DNA from: Hahella ganghwensis DSM 17046
GTDB taxonomy: Bacteria; Pseudomonadota; Gammaproteobacteria; Pseudomonadales; Oleiphilaceae
Direction of reading: 5' to 3'
Assembly (NCBI RefSeq): GCF_000376785.1
Contig: NZ_AQXX01000132.1
Coordinates: 1 to 64,000 of the forward strand
Length of the DNA: 64,000 bases
Below are positions 31,124 through 41,928 of the stretch, one piece after another. The notes under the pieces are model-generated. The model had not been told where the DNA came from and ran no database searches. It was given only the letters and a program-made list of their open reading frames with translations. Within the stretch, counting starts at the first letter, position 1. Each line of letters begins with the position of its first letter. Made by a program: the position numbers and the translations under genes.

Positions 31124-32452
31124 TCAGCCAATCGCTTTTTCAAGCAGGGAGTAAAAGAAACCATCATGCCCCCCTGCCTTGGGTAACAGCTGGATATGCC
31201 CAGTGGGCGTGTCGTGAAATCCTCGAAGTTCCAGCGGAATGTGACGGGCATTCGGGGTTTCTCTTATAAACCTTTCAATTATATGCGTATTCTCTTGAGG
31301 AAGAATAGAACAAGTGGCGTAAAGTATCTGCCCACCGGGCGCCAGAGTTTTCCAAAGCGTATTCAGTAAGCTGTACTGAATCTCGCTAAGGTGGGTAATA
31401 TCCTCCCGGCGACGAAGATGCTTGATATCCGGGTGACGACGGATAACACCGGTGGCACTGCACGGTGCATCGAGCAGAATGCGGTCAAAGGGCTGCTCGT
31501 CCCACCAATCGGAAAGAGTGCCGGTATCCGCCACAATCACGTTTGCTTTCAGTCCCAGTCGGCCAAGGCTGTCATGGGTCCTTTGCTGGCGCTCTGCCTC
31601 GATATCTACGGCAACCACTTCCTTGACCTTTGGGCACTGTTCCAGAATGGCGGTGGTTTTTCCGCCTGGCGCGCTACAGGCGTCCAACACTCGCTGTCCG
31701 GGCGCCAGGTTGAGAAAAGTAGCGGCCAATTGGGCGGCTTCATCTTGCACTGAGCAGCGTCCGGGCTCAAAAAAACCAGGAAGATCTTGCACATCGCAAG
31801 GGTGCGTCAATGTCAGACCATAAGGGGCAAGTTCTGTCGTCAGGCTCTCCAGTCCATTCTCTTTGAGAAGATCGGCATACTCTTCTCGGCTTTGCTGTAG
31901 GGGATTCACCCGTAATGTCATCGGTGCCTGTTGGTTAAGGCTGTCCAGCAACTCTTCTACCTGATTCGGATAAGCCTGAGTCAGTGTTTTAACCAGCCAT
32001 CCGGGAAACGCAAAGCGTGTGGTGTTTCTGAGCTCTGCCCATTCCTCTAACTCTTTCTGTTTGCGCTGAAAGTTACGCAGTACGCCATTTACCAGCTTGG
32101 TCGCCCAGTTTTTGTTGAAATCCTGACAAGCATTAACTGTCTCGTTTATGACGGCGTGAGTAGGTTTCTGCATGTAGCCGAGTTGGTACATTCCACAGAT
32201 CAATAGCATATGCACGTCCCTGTCCTTGGGCTTAAGCGGCTTATCCATTAACTGGCCGAGACAGCCATTCAGTCGGATATACCAGCGCACAGCTCCATAA
32301 CAGAGAGCTGTGACAAAGGCTTTCTCATTTTCAGGGATCGCCTCAAGCCAATGTTCCATTAGTGGCGTCAGCGATTTTCCGTCATCAATGACGCTTTTTA
32401 GAATACCGGCGGCGATACCCCGACTGCTGGTGGCGGTGGATGGTTGATTCAC
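31124..32452 (-). CDS. rsmB: 16S rRNA (cytosine(967)-C(5))-methyltransferase
   Basis: RsmB methylates C967 of 16S rRNA using S-adenosylmethionine. The GTG-started 442-residue protein has the N-terminal NusB-like RNA-binding domain (about 5-140) and the catalytic domain with VLDACSAPGGKTTAIL (SAM site, about 245), the acidic LLDAPCSATGVIRRHPD (catalytic Cys, about 318) and ILYATCSILPQEN (second Cys, about 370). It starts 5 bp after the fmt stop. Confidence 0.97.
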   Translation of the reverse strand: MNQPSTATSSRGIAAGILKSVIDDGKSLTPLMEHWLEAIPENEKAFVTALCYGAVRWYIRLNGCLGQLMDKPLKPKDRDVHMLLICGMYQLGYMQKPTHAVINETVNACQDFNKNWATKLVNGVLRNFQRKQKELEEWAELRNTTRFAFPGWLVKTLTQAYPNQVEELLDSLNQQAPMTLRVNPLQQSREEYADLLKENGLESLTTELAPYGLTLTHPCDVQDLPGFFEPGRCSVQDEAAQLAATFLNLAPGQRVLDACSAPGGKTTAILEQCPKVKEVVAVDIEAERQQRTHDSLGRLGLKANVIVADTGTLSDWWDEQPFDRILLDAPCSATGVIRRHPDIKHLRRREDITHLSEIQYSLLNTLWKTLAPGGQILYATCSILPQENTHIIERFIRETPNARHIPLELRGFHDTPTGHIQLLPKAGGHDGFFYSLLEKAIG

Positions 32453-32457
32453 TGGTG

Positions 32458-33420
32458 TCAGTCTCCTGACTCTGGGGAGACTGGATTGAATCGCTCACCG
32501 GGGAGAAGTTTACTCTGGTTGCCATTAACAAAATCTGTCACTGCCATGGCCTTGGCTCCGGGAAGCTGAAGTTTGTGTATCAAAAGAATATCCTGGCCGC
32601 AGGCAACTTCAATCCCGCCTGATTGACGACTGATAATTATCCCTGGGAGATGTTCATGAGCGGCGGAGATAGCTTCTGCCTCCCAGATCTTAATTTGGTC
32701 CTTGCCACAGATTCCGCTGGTTCCGGGCCAGGGATTGAACGCCCGGATGTTACGGACAATGCTCTCAGCAGACTGCGACCAGTCAATCGCTGACTCACGT
32801 TTATGCAGTTTACTGGCGTAGGTTGCCTGGTTGCTATCCTGTAACTCTGGCGTCAGCGTATCCAATTTGTTCAGAGCGTCCACAATGGCCTCTCCTCCCA
32901 TGTCTGCCAGACGGTCGTGGAGACTGCCGCCGGTGTCGGAATCCTGAATCGGAGTGCTTGTTTTCAAAAGCATGGGACCTGTGTCCAGTCCGGCTTCCAT
33001 TTGCATAATGGTAATACCGGTTTCTGTGTCACCAGCCTGGATCGCTCTTTGGATGGGAGCTGCACCTCTCCATCGGGGAAGTAGCGATGCGTGAATATTA
33101 AGGCAGCCCAGTGCAGGAAGGTCCAAAACGGCCTGAGGAAGTATCAGACCATAGGCTGCGACAATCATAATATCAGCCTTGTATTCCGCCAATCTGGCAA
33201 TGTCTTCTGGGTTCTTAAAGGAAAGTGGCTGTTCCACTGGAATCCCATGTTCAAGAGCCAGAGACTTGACCGGACTTGGTGTCAGCTTTTGCCCTCTGCC
33301 CGCTGGCCGGTCAGGTTGGGTGTAGACAGCGATAATATTAAATTGCTGGTTGATCAGCGCCTGTAACGCTGTCGCGGCGAATTCGGGAGTTCCGGCAAAA
33401 ATGATACGGGGGGAGGTCAT
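32458..33420 (-). CDS. fmt: methionyl-tRNA formyltransferase
   Basis: Fmt formylates initiator methionyl-tRNA with 10-formyl-THF. In 320 residues the N-terminal catalytic domain opens with PRIIFAGTPEFAATALQAL and contains the catalytic NIHASLLPRWRGAAPIQRA (Asn-His, about residues 108-126) and the folate-binding region, followed by a C-terminal OB-like domain. def lies upstream on the same strand with a terminator-like hairpin between them. Confidence 0.98.
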   Translation of the reverse strand: MTSPRIIFAGTPEFAATALQALINQQFNIIAVYTQPDRPAGRGQKLTPSPVKSLALEHGIPVEQPLSFKNPEDIARLAEYKADIMIVAAYGLILPQAVLDLPALGCLNIHASLLPRWRGAAPIQRAIQAGDTETGITIMQMEAGLDTGPMLLKTSTPIQDSDTGGSLHDRLADMGGEAIVDALNKLDTLTPELQDSNQATYASKLHKRESAIDWSQSAESIVRNIRAFNPWPGTSGICGKDQIKIWEAEAISAAHEHLPGIIISRQSGGIEVACGQDILLIHKLQLPGAKAMAVTDFVNGNQSKLLPGERFNPVSPESGD

Positions 33421-33449
33421 CTTGTTCTCAATTCCTTTGGCGCTTGCTG

Positions 33450-33485
33450 CCAGAAAAACAAAAACCGCCAGAGCCTGGCGGTTTT
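33450..33485 (-). terminator. intrinsic terminator between def and fmt
   Basis: On the minus strand AAAACCGCCA-GGCTC-TGGCGGTTTT forms a perfect 10-bp stem (33461-33470/33476-33485) and is followed by TGTTTTTCTGG, a T-rich tail. It lies in the 89-bp def-fmt gap. The usual def-fmt co-transcription may be attenuated or replaced by a separate fmt promoter. Confidence 0.8.
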
Positions 33486-33509
33486 GAAGTTATCTTGGAA
33501 AATGATTTG

Positions 33510-34016
33510 TCAGGCACGCAACCGCTGCTGTTTTTCCAGTTTTTTACGGATTCGGGTCCGTTTGATGGGGCTGAGGTAATCAACATACAGCTTGCCATTC
33601 AAATGGTCGACCTCATGCTGAATGCAAACGGCCAACAGCCCTCTGGCTTCCAGTTCGAATGGCTTACCATTGCGGTCCAGTGCATTGATCAGAACATGCT
33701 CTATGCGGGTAACGGTTTCATAAAAGCCGGGAACAGAAAGGCAGCCTTCCTGCATTTCCTCTGGCTCACCGTCCAGGACCGTTACCTCAGGGTTAATAAA
33801 AACCAGCGGTTCGGACTTGTCTTCCGAGATGTCTATGACGATGATACGCTTGTGCACGTTCACTTGGGTAGCGGCTAAACCAATACCCGGGGCGTCGTAC
33901 ATGGTTTCAAACATATCGTCGATGATAGTGCGAATGTCGTCATTCACTTCCTCGACCTTTTTTGCAACTGTACGCAGCCTAGGGTCAGGAAATTCAAGAA
34001 TTTGGAGCTTACTCAT
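33510..34016 (-). CDS. def: peptide deformylase
   Basis: Def removes the N-formyl group from nascent proteins; it is a metal-dependent enzyme. The 168-residue protein has all three motifs: GIGLAATQ (about residues 45-52), EGCLSVPG (metal-binding Cys, about 90) and [14 protein letters not shown] (HExxH, about 133). It starts the minus-strand series def-fmt-rsmB-trkA-trkH and stands divergent from the LysM gene, as in Pseudomonas. Confidence 0.98.
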   Translation of the reverse strand: MSKLQILEFPDPRLRTVAKKVEEVNDDIRTIIDDMFETMYDAPGIGLAATQVNVHKRIIVIDISEDKSEPLVFINPEVTVLDGEPEEMQEGCLSVPGFYETVTRIEHVLINALDRNGKPFELEARGLLAVCIQHEVDHLNGKLYVDYLSPIKRTRIRKKLEKQQRLRA

Positions 34017-34169
34017 AATAATTTTGTGAAAAAAATTCCATTACAGATTTAGGATCGCCTGCTACTATTATCTATTAGTGTATCACTGAGTACAAATTGA
34101 ACCGGTTTATGGGCATTATAGCCCAACCCCATCTCAAACTGCCCGGAAAGACTTTAAGGGAATGAGACC

Positions 34170-35198
34170 ATGAGGAAAATGCTGTCCTTGATGTTCGGCG
34201 CCATGCTGTTGGTTAGTCAGTTGGCTTTGGCGGCCCCAGAACTTCGAAATGATCACCCAGACCGTTATACAGTGGTCAAGGGCGACACACTTTGGGATAT
34301 TTCATCGAGATTTTTAAAGAATCCGTGGTACTGGCCGGAAATATGGCACGTTAACCCACAGATTGAAAACCCTCACCTGATTTTTCCAGGTGATGTTCTG
34401 GCGCTGATTTATATTGATGGTCAACCTCGTGTAACGGTTAGTGAGCGTGGGGCTGCCAGCCGTACGATCAAACTGACACCGGAAAAACGGATTACGCCTC
34501 TGGAAAGTGCCATCCCTGCGATACCACTGGAAGCGATTCAGCCGTTCCTAACCAACAACCGTGTGGTTCAGGAAGAAGATCTGCTGGAAGCTCCGTACGT
34601 TCTGCTAGGCAAGAAAGGCAATCTTATAGTTGGTGCTGGCGATCAGGTATATGCCCGTGGAGAAGCCAAAGAAGATGAGTCTTATGGGATTTATCGTCGA
34701 GGGCAAGTATACGTTGATCCTGAAACTGAAGAGTTTTTGGGAATAGAGGCTCGTTCCATTGCGCTCGGCCGGGTTACCGATGCTGTCGATGAAGTGGTGA
34801 CTGTTCAGATTCGCAGAACCTCTGAGGAAATCCGTCAGGGAGATCGCCTGCTGCAGGAAGAGGATCGTGAGATAAGCTCTACTTATTACCCCAGTAATCC
34901 AGATCGTGAAATTCGTGGACGCATGATATCCGTACTGGATGGAGTAAGTCAGATCGGTCAGTATGATGTCGTTGTCATCAACAAAGGTTCGGATAACGGC
35001 CTAAAAGAAGGTAACGTTCTAGCTATATATAAGACCGGTGAGCAAGTACGCGATCCTTACACTGACGAAATCCTTCAACTACCGTCAGATCGTGCCGGTA
35101 TTCTTATGGTATTCCGGGTGTTTGACATGGTCAGCTACGGGTTGATATTGCGTGCGGAACGGCCGTTGGCGATTATGGACGAGGTAAGAAACCCGTAA
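34170..35198 (+). CDS. tsaP: LysM-domain envelope protein (TsaP-like)
   Basis: TsaP binds peptidoglycan and stabilises the type IV pilus secretin in several proteobacteria. The 342-residue product has a signal peptide (to ALAAPE, about 22), then a LysM domain DRYTVVKGDTLWDISSRFLKNP...NPHLIFPGDVLALIY (about 30-82). The remainder is rich in beta strands. It stands between def and dprA, the same place as PA0020 of Pseudomonas, which supports the assignment. Pilus genes themselves are not in the window. Confidence 0.75.
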   Translation: MRKMLSLMFGAMLLVSQLALAAPELRNDHPDRYTVVKGDTLWDISSRFLKNPWYWPEIWHVNPQIENPHLIFPGDVLALIYIDGQPRVTVSERGAASRTIKLTPEKRITPLESAIPAIPLEAIQPFLTNNRVVQEEDLLEAPYVLLGKKGNLIVGAGDQVYARGEAKEDESYGIYRRGQVYVDPETEEFLGIEARSIALGRVTDAVDEVVTVQIRRTSEEIRQGDRLLQEEDREISSTYYPSNPDREIRGRMISVLDGVSQIGQYDVVVINKGSDNGLKEGNVLAIYKTGEQVRDPYTDEILQLPSDRAGILMVFRVFDMVSYGLILRAERPLAIMDEVRNP

Positions 35199-35249
35199 CC
35201 TTTCTCTCTAGCCTTTTGGCCGAAAATGGGTAAGCTATAGTATCCAGTC

Positions 35250-35279
35250 AGGGGCGCATGAAGCGCCCCTTATTTATTT
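35250..35279 (+). terminator. terminator after the LysM gene
   Basis: AGGGGCGC (35250-35257) and GCGCCCCT (35263-35270) form an 8-bp GC-rich stem with a 5-base loop, followed by TATTTATTT. dprA starts 25 bp after the stem. Confidence 0.85.
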
Positions 35280-35294
35280 CGACAAGGATGATCG

Positions 35295-36488
35295 ATGAAA
35301 TCTACTGCCTACAATATCTGGCTGAATCTGGCCACCCTTCCCGGACTGGGAACATCACGTCTGGCAAAACTTTCCTCTGTTTTTCGTCATGACCAGGTTG
35401 ATGAAAAGCAATTGGATATTATCTTATCCCGGTTTCCCGGGGAGCTGCGCCGTCAAGTAGCCAGCTTGATATTTCAAAGAGATTTTGTCAGCAGCTCTGA
35501 GGAAACGGATCAAGCTCTACAATGGGCAGAAAAGCCCGACAACCATATACTCGCATTGATTCAGCCGGAATACCCGGCGTTACTTAAGCTGCTGGATAAT
35601 CCACCCCCATTGCTGTACTTGAAAGGTCAGGTGGATATGCTCTACCGCCCCCAATTGGCCATGGTGGGCTCCAGAAGCCCAAGTCCACAGGGTCTGGAAA
35701 CTGCGCGTCAGTTTGCCCGATCTCTTGGAGCTGGAGGTTTTACGATCACCAGTGGACTGGCTGCCGGCATTGATGGTGCCGCCCATCTTGGAGCAATTGA
35801 TACCCTTGGATCGACGATTGCCGTGATGGGCTCCGGTATTGATGTTGTATACCCAGCCAAGCATAGACACCTTGCCGAGCGCATTGTGGAAAATGGGCTC
35901 CTGGTCAGTGAATTATCGCCAACTATGCCGCCGATGGCGCAGAACTTTCCCCGTCGGAACCGGGTCATCAGCGGATTGTCTCTTGGTACGATTGTGGTGG
36001 AAGCAAGTATGCGTAGCGGTTCTCTCATTACGGCCAGAACGGCACTTGAGCAGCACCGGGAGGTCTTTGCTATACCAGGCTCAATTCATAATCCCCAGGC
36101 AAGAGGCTGTCATCACCTGATTAAACAGGGAGCTAAGCTTGTTGAAAGTACAGATGATATCTTTGAAGAATTACCTGCACTGATGTCGTTTTATCAACAA
36201 CAGCAAATATCCATGACGAATAATAACTTGCCAACAAGTATGGGGACTGCCGCCTCAGGTACTACTCCTTCGTTCCCTGGACTTGATCCAAAACCTTCGA
36301 TTTTACAGAGTGAAAAAGGGAACCAAAAAGATCCGGTATTGGAAGCGGTAGGGTATGACCTGACCCATACTGACCAGATTGTGGACAGAACCGGGCTTGA
36401 GGTGGCTGATGTACAAAGTCGTTTGATGTTACTGGAATTGGAAGGGGTAATCCGCAGCGACCGTGGAGGTTTTGTCAGAGTTGGGTGA
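35295..36488 (+). CDS. dprA: DNA processing protein DprA (Smf)
   Basis: DprA binds incoming single-stranded DNA and hands it to RecA during transformation, and is also widespread in non-competent bacteria. The 397 residues have an N-terminal SAM-like region, the Rossmann-like domain with LAMVGSRSPSPQGLE (about 120), SGLAAGIDGAAHLGAI, IAVMGSGIDVVYPAKH and GSLITARTALEQHREV, plus a C-terminal winged-helix domain (about 345-397). A low-complexity Ser/Thr/Pro linker (about 300-340) separates them. Confidence 0.96.
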   Translation: MKSTAYNIWLNLATLPGLGTSRLAKLSSVFRHDQVDEKQLDIILSRFPGELRRQVASLIFQRDFVSSSEETDQALQWAEKPDNHILALIQPEYPALLKLLDNPPPLLYLKGQVDMLYRPQLAMVGSRSPSPQGLETARQFARSLGAGGFTITSGLAAGIDGAAHLGAIDTLGSTIAVMGSGIDVVYPAKHRHLAERIVENGLLVSELSPTMPPMAQNFPRRNRVISGLSLGTIVVEASMRSGSLITARTALEQHREVFAIPGSIHNPQARGCHHLIKQGAKLVESTDDIFEELPALMSFYQQQQISMTNNNLPTSMGTAASGTTPSFPGLDPKPSILQSEKGNQKDPVLEAVGYDLTHTDQIVDRTGLEVADVQSRLMLLELEGVIRSDRGGFVRVG

Positions 36489-36610
36489 AGATAGATGGGC
36501 CAGGCGTCTTGCCTTGGTGTGCTGCATCGGTTAACTTGCGCCGGAATCTGTTGGCTAAGGTATGCTCTATACCGCAGCCGGTAAACGTCAAAGTTTGAAA
36601 GGGGCAAAAG

Positions 36611-38106
<1,496 letters not shown>

Positions 38107-38152
38107 AGCGGCCAGCCTGTTCAAGAATTGACGTTTCAGAAGGTCCTATATC

Positions 38153-38965
38153 ATGGATATCTATGCTGTTGTAGGAAATCCGGTGGCCCATAGTAAGTCC
38201 CCGAAAATTCACAATCTGTTTGCCAGTCAGACTGGACAAGGTCTTGAATACACGGCGATACAGGCTCCACTGGATGGGTTTGGCAATACGGTCAACAACT
38301 TCTTTGGCAACGGCGGAAGAGGTCTGAATGTCACGGTGCCCTTCAAGGAAGAGGCCTGGAAACTGGCAGAAGAACGAACCGCAAGGGCTGAACTAGCCGG
38401 TGCCGTGAATACGATGTATCGAAAAAATGGAATTTTATACGGTGATAACACCGACGGTGCGGGATTGGTTCGGGATCTGACAGTAAATAATGGCCTTGAT
38501 CTGAAGGGTAAACGGATACTGATTCTTGGGGCAGGAGGAGCGGTCCGTGGGGTACTGATGCCAATGCTTGAACAGGGGCCGGAGTCTGTCACCCTGGCTA
38601 ATCGGACCGTCTCAAAGGCTCAGGCGCTGGTTGAATTGTTTGCCTCTTATGGGCAACTTGAAGCTTCCGGGTTTGGGGAGTTAACGACCTCTTTCGATCT
38701 TATTATCAATGGGACCTCTGCCAGTCTGGCTGGAGACCTTCCGCCGATATCCCCTCAAGTTATCGGCAAAAATACCGTTACCTATGACATGATGTATGGA
38801 AATGAGGCTACAGTATTTAACGCCTGGGCTGCCCAACACGGTGCTGTGCTCTGCATAGACGGCTTGGGAATGTTGGTAGAACAGGCCGCAGAGGCTTTTA
38901 CCGTCTGGCGCGGCATAAGGCCGAAAACCGGTGCAGTGCTTGAGGCTTTGCGCGCTGGTGACTAG
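38153..38965 (+). CDS. aroE: shikimate dehydrogenase
   Basis: AroE reduces 3-dehydroshikimate with NADPH in aromatic amino acid synthesis. In 270 residues the N-terminal substrate domain shows [17 protein letters not shown] (SKS motif, about residues 7-23) and [13 protein letters not shown] with the catalytic Lys (about 66). The cofactor domain has [14 protein letters not shown] (about 124) and the Asn-Arg-Thr motif LANRTVSKA that marks NADP preference. The C-terminal LVEQAAEAF(T)VWRG is conserved. Confidence 0.98.
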   Translation: MDIYAVVGNPVAHSKSPKIHNLFASQTGQGLEYTAIQAPLDGFGNTVNNFFGNGGRGLNVTVPFKEEAWKLAEERTARAELAGAVNTMYRKNGILYGDNTDGAGLVRDLTVNNGLDLKGKRILILGAGGAVRGVLMPMLEQGPESVTLANRTVSKAQALVELFASYGQLEASGFGELTTSFDLIINGTSASLAGDLPPISPQVIGKNTVTYDMMYGNEATVFNAWAAQHGAVLCIDGLGMLVEQAAEAFTVWRGIRPKTGAVLEALRAGD

Positions 38966-39097
38966 TCCGGCTATCTATTCGGTTCATCTCTGCTCGGTTT
39001 AATACCCTCTATTGTCTATGCTTAACAAGCTGCTGTAGAAAAACGAACTGAAAAACTGGCAGCTATTTCTAATGTCCTATCCGTATGGGGTTTGGTG

Positions 39098-39892
39098 ATG
39101 GATATATTGACCTTGATCGGTCTGGTGACTGGAATCAGTGTGGTTCTGGGAGCCATTGCGTCCGGCTCAAGCTTGTTGGATTTCTTTAACCTGCCCGGCC
39201 TGATGATTGTTGTCTTTGGCACTCTGGCGGTGACTCTAGTCAAATTTCGCTGGAAAAACCTGGCAAGTAGCTTCCGTCTTGCCTTTGCTACCGTGTTCAC
39301 CGATAAGCTCGACGATCCTTTCGCCCTGTACATTGAACTCAGAAAAGTAGCTGATGTTATTCGTAAACAGGGCCTTCTGGGTTTGGATGATCTGGAAATC
39401 GAGCATGATTTCCTACGTAAGGCGGTGATGTTCAGCGCTGACGGTCATCAAATGGAATTTGTGGAAGAAGTGCTCTTGGAGGACACTCAACAGGAAATTG
39501 ACCGACTACAGAAGGCGGAAAAAGTTTTTCGAGGTATTGGTGAGGCCGCACCAGCACTTGGCATGTTAGGGACACTGGTAGGGCTGGTGCAGATGCTGAA
39601 CAACATGCAGGAGCCCTCCAGTATTGGACCGGCCATGGCGATTGCCTTGCTGACAACTTTTTATGGGGCCTTTATCGCACAACTGATTGCCTTGCCCCTG
39701 GCCGATAAACTGCTGCAGAAAACCCAGGATGAAATCCGTAACCGGATGATTGTGACCAACAGTATTCTCAGTATGTTGCGGGGACAGAATCCGCGAGTTC
39801 TCAAGGATATTGTTTCTTCATACATTCCAGGTCTGATGGAAATGCCTGAACCTTCCAGTAACGCGGCCTTTACGGCGACCCGAGAAGAATGA
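39098..39892 (+). CDS. pomA: flagellar motor stator protein, PomA type
   Basis: Stator A subunits form, with B subunits, the ion channel that drives flagellar rotation. The 264 residues (ATG at 39098) show four membrane segments and a cytoplasmic loop with LRKVADVIRKQGLLGLDDLE. The MotA/ExbB signature GEAAPALGMLGTLVGLVQML (about 148-167) is followed by GPAMAIALLTTFYGA. These resemble PomA/LafT more than E. coli MotA, hinting at sodium coupling. It overlaps pomB by 4 bp. Confidence 0.88.
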   Translation: MDILTLIGLVTGISVVLGAIASGSSLLDFFNLPGLMIVVFGTLAVTLVKFRWKNLASSFRLAFATVFTDKLDDPFALYIELRKVADVIRKQGLLGLDDLEIEHDFLRKAVMFSADGHQMEFVEEVLLEDTQQEIDRLQKAEKVFRGIGEAAPALGMLGTLVGLVQMLNNMQEPSSIGPAMAIALLTTFYGAFIAQLIALPLADKLLQKTQDEIRNRMIVTNSILSMLRGQNPRVLKDIVSSYIPGLMEMPEPSSNAAFTATREE

Positions 39893-40713
39893 AAAGAACC
39901 CGCAAAAGTCGAGGATTGATTCCTGGAACTTCTGGGGCGCCTTCCTGGATCGTCACTTTCGCTGACCTGATGACACTGTTGTTGACGTTTTTTATTCTGC
40001 TGCTTAGTTTCTCCAACCTGGATGCGGAAAAATATCGGGCTATTGCCTATTCAATGAGTAAGGCCTTTGGTGTTCCCTGGGCGCCTGGTTCGCAGATCGA
40101 CCCGGATCTGCCACCCGTGATTGTGGTGGACCCGGAAGGCACTTCTACCAGTGACGGGCCTCTGGCCAATCAGAACCTTCCCCCAGTACCGCCTGCCCTA
40201 CCCCCATCGCTGGAAACCAGTTCCGAGATAATGGCCCGGGCCGCACTGGCGGAAAACGACGCACTGGCAACCAAGCTGATCGGTCGATTGGAACAGCAAC
40301 TTGCGGATGATGAGGTGGACATACGTTTTGATGATAAAGGCGTTGTATTGACCTTCACTGAAAGAGCCTCTTTCGAATCCGGCAGCGCTGATTTGAAACA
40401 GTATATGCGTCCGGTGTTGATCAAGGTGGTTGATGAGCTGGCAAATTGTGAGGGGGATATTATTGTCACGGGCCACACAGATGACAGACCTATAGACTCC
40501 GCACGCTTTCGCTCAAATTGGGACCTGTCGGCTGCGAGGGCTGTTAGCGTGGTTCATCAATTGGTTCTCGACGGGCGACTGGATGCTTCCCGTGTCGAAG
40601 CGGTGGGGATGGCTGAAACACGGCCTTTGCTGGACAATGACACTGAAGGGAACCGAACCCGGAATCGTCGGGTTGAGATTGTGATTGAAAATGCCAAGTG
40701 CAATTTCCAGTAA
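39889..40713 (+). CDS. pomB: flagellar motor stator protein, PomB/MotB type
   Basis: The B subunit anchors the stator to peptidoglycan and provides the ion-binding aspartate. The 274-residue protein starts with a short basic tail and one membrane helix WIVTFADLMTLLLTFFILLL carrying the critical Asp (about 26). A Pro-rich plug/linker (about 65-110) is followed by the OmpA-like domain with VTGHTDDRPIDSARFRSNW (about 190-208) and NRTRNRRVEI. The ion used cannot be decided from the sequence alone. Other flagellar genes are not in the window. Confidence 0.9.
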   Translation: MKRTRKSRGLIPGTSGAPSWIVTFADLMTLLLTFFILLLSFSNLDAEKYRAIAYSMSKAFGVPWAPGSQIDPDLPPVIVVDPEGTSTSDGPLANQNLPPVPPALPPSLETSSEIMARAALAENDALATKLIGRLEQQLADDEVDIRFDDKGVVLTFTERASFESGSADLKQYMRPVLIKVVDELANCEGDIIVTGHTDDRPIDSARFRSNWDLSAARAVSVVHQLVLDGRLDASRVEAVGMAETRPLLDNDTEGNRTRNRRVEIVIENAKCNFQ

Positions 40714-40848
40714 TAAAGGTTGGTTTGGTGTAAACCGTTGCCGGAAGGCGCTAAACTATGCGCCCGGTGGGATCAGAGAGCTCCCCATACCTTTTTTCAT
40801 TTGATCCCAGTACCCATTTTTCAAATGAATCGTTAAACAGGTGAAGTT

Positions 40849-41157
40849 ATGAGTGGTCCGTCACAACCGAAGGTGATTGGTGAAGATTGGAGTGATGACA
40901 GAGTTAAAGGTTTCCTGGATCTTAAACCATACGACAACCGTGATCCCGACTATCACGTTCTGCGTGAATCCTATGAATACATGCTCGCCGGAGATTATGC
41001 CCGTCTGGTGAAGTTTTTTGTGGATGCTGGCCGGAATATCAATGCATTGGGACCCGATGGTCAGACAATGCTGGATCGCGTTAGTGAGCATGCCAAAGGC
41101 CAGGAGTATGCGGTTCTACTCAAAGAGGCTGGTGCCAAGTCTGCTTCTGAACTCTGA
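40849..41157 (+). CDS. PA4642-type small protein
   Basis: The 102-residue protein contains IGEDWSDDRVKGFLDLKPYD, then DPDYHVLRESYEYM, LVKFFVDAGRNINALGPDGQ and YAVLLKEAGA, which fit the PA4642 family of pseudomonads. The second half resembles a single ankyrin-like helix pair. No function is established. It stands alone 134 bp after the stator pair. Confidence 0.72.
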   Translation: MSGPSQPKVIGEDWSDDRVKGFLDLKPYDNRDPDYHVLRESYEYMLAGDYARLVKFFVDAGRNINALGPDGQTMLDRVSEHAKGQEYAVLLKEAGAKSASEL

Positions 41158-41299
41158 ACTCTGAGCGGTGTTGGAATTGGAGACTATGTGCCCTGATTCG
41201 GTGACGCACAGTCTCCATTAGTCCCACCTAACCCAACACTGATACCCTCTTGCTGCTTTACCTTTTACTACTTTGCCTTATCGGTCTGGTCAGTACTGG

Positions 41300-41746
41300 T
41301 TAGTGCAGATTAATCTCAATGGTTTTGGGTTGAGCTTTTTCCACCTTGTTCAGTTTCAGGGTCAGTAGTCCATCCTTGTATTCCGCCTGAATATTGTTTT
41401 CATCAACATTATCCGGCAGTTGGAAAGAGCGGGCGAAACTGCCATAGAAGCGCTCTATCCGGTGATGTTTCTTGTCTTGCTCCTCTTTCTCCAAATGGCG
41501 TTCACCCTGGATGCTCAGGATATTGTCCTCAACGGAGACTTTGACATCCTCTTTGTTTACCCCAGGCAATTCAGCCTTGATCAGGTAGTCAGTCTTGGTT
41601 TCAGTGACATCAACAGCCGGAGCCCAGTCCGCTTTGCGCATCAGTTCACTGCTTTCTCCATTACGGGTACCGGGCTGCACGGACCGGTTATAGCGATCCA
41701 GAATATCTTCAAATTCACGGAACGGATTCCAACGTGTAATAGTCAT
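41300..41746 (-). CDS. small heat shock protein Hsp20
   Basis: Hsp20 proteins bind unfolding proteins in oligomers and hand them to DnaK/ClpB. The ATG at 41746 (MTITRWNPFREFEDILDRY) has GGAGGAAA 7 bases upstream, giving 148 residues. The alpha-crystallin domain runs from about 40 to 140 with ETKTDYLIKAELPGVNKEDVK quoted in parts (YLIKAELPGVNKEDVKVSV) and AEYKDGLLTLKLNK. Upstream lie a heat-shock-like promoter and a perfect Anr/FNR box. Confidence 0.95.
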   Translation of the reverse strand: MTITRWNPFREFEDILDRYNRSVQPGTRNGESSELMRKADWAPAVDVTETKTDYLIKAELPGVNKEDVKVSVEDNILSIQGERHLEKEEQDKKHHRIERFYGSFARSFQLPDNVDENNIQAEYKDGLLTLKLNKVEKAQPKTIEINLH

Positions 41747-41847
41747 AAAAATTTCCTCCAAATGATCGGATAAACGATTGAAAAAACAACTATTTAAACT
41801 ACATCCAGGGGTGACGTCTCATCCCGCTACGCTGCGTTGTAGAATAT

Positions 41848-41876
41848 AAATAGTTCCCGTTTCGGAGGATTTCAAG
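41848..41876 (-). promoter_or_regulatory. sigma-32-like promoter of hsp20
   Basis: On the minus strand CTTGAAA (41870-41876) matches the sigma-32 -35 element. After 14 bases AACTATTT (41848-41855) matches CCCCATNT at 5 of 8 positions, at the accepted spacing. It lies about 100 bp upstream of the hsp20 ATG. The -10 match is weak. Confidence 0.45.
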
Positions 41877-41904
41877 GGGGACCAAATTCAAGTCAGAAAA
41901 TATT

Positions 41905-41918
41905 TTGATCCAGATCAA
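41905..41918. promoter_or_regulatory. Anr/FNR box upstream of hsp20
   Basis: TTGATCCAGATCAA is an exact TTGAT-N4-ATCAA palindrome, the site for the oxygen sensor FNR or Anr. Its centre is about 71 bp upstream of the start expected from the neighbouring sigma-32-like promoter. It lies 11 bp from the stop of the gamma carbonic anhydrase gene, so hsp20 is the only sensible target. Confidence 0.65.
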
Positions 41919-41928
41919 CGGCGTCTGA

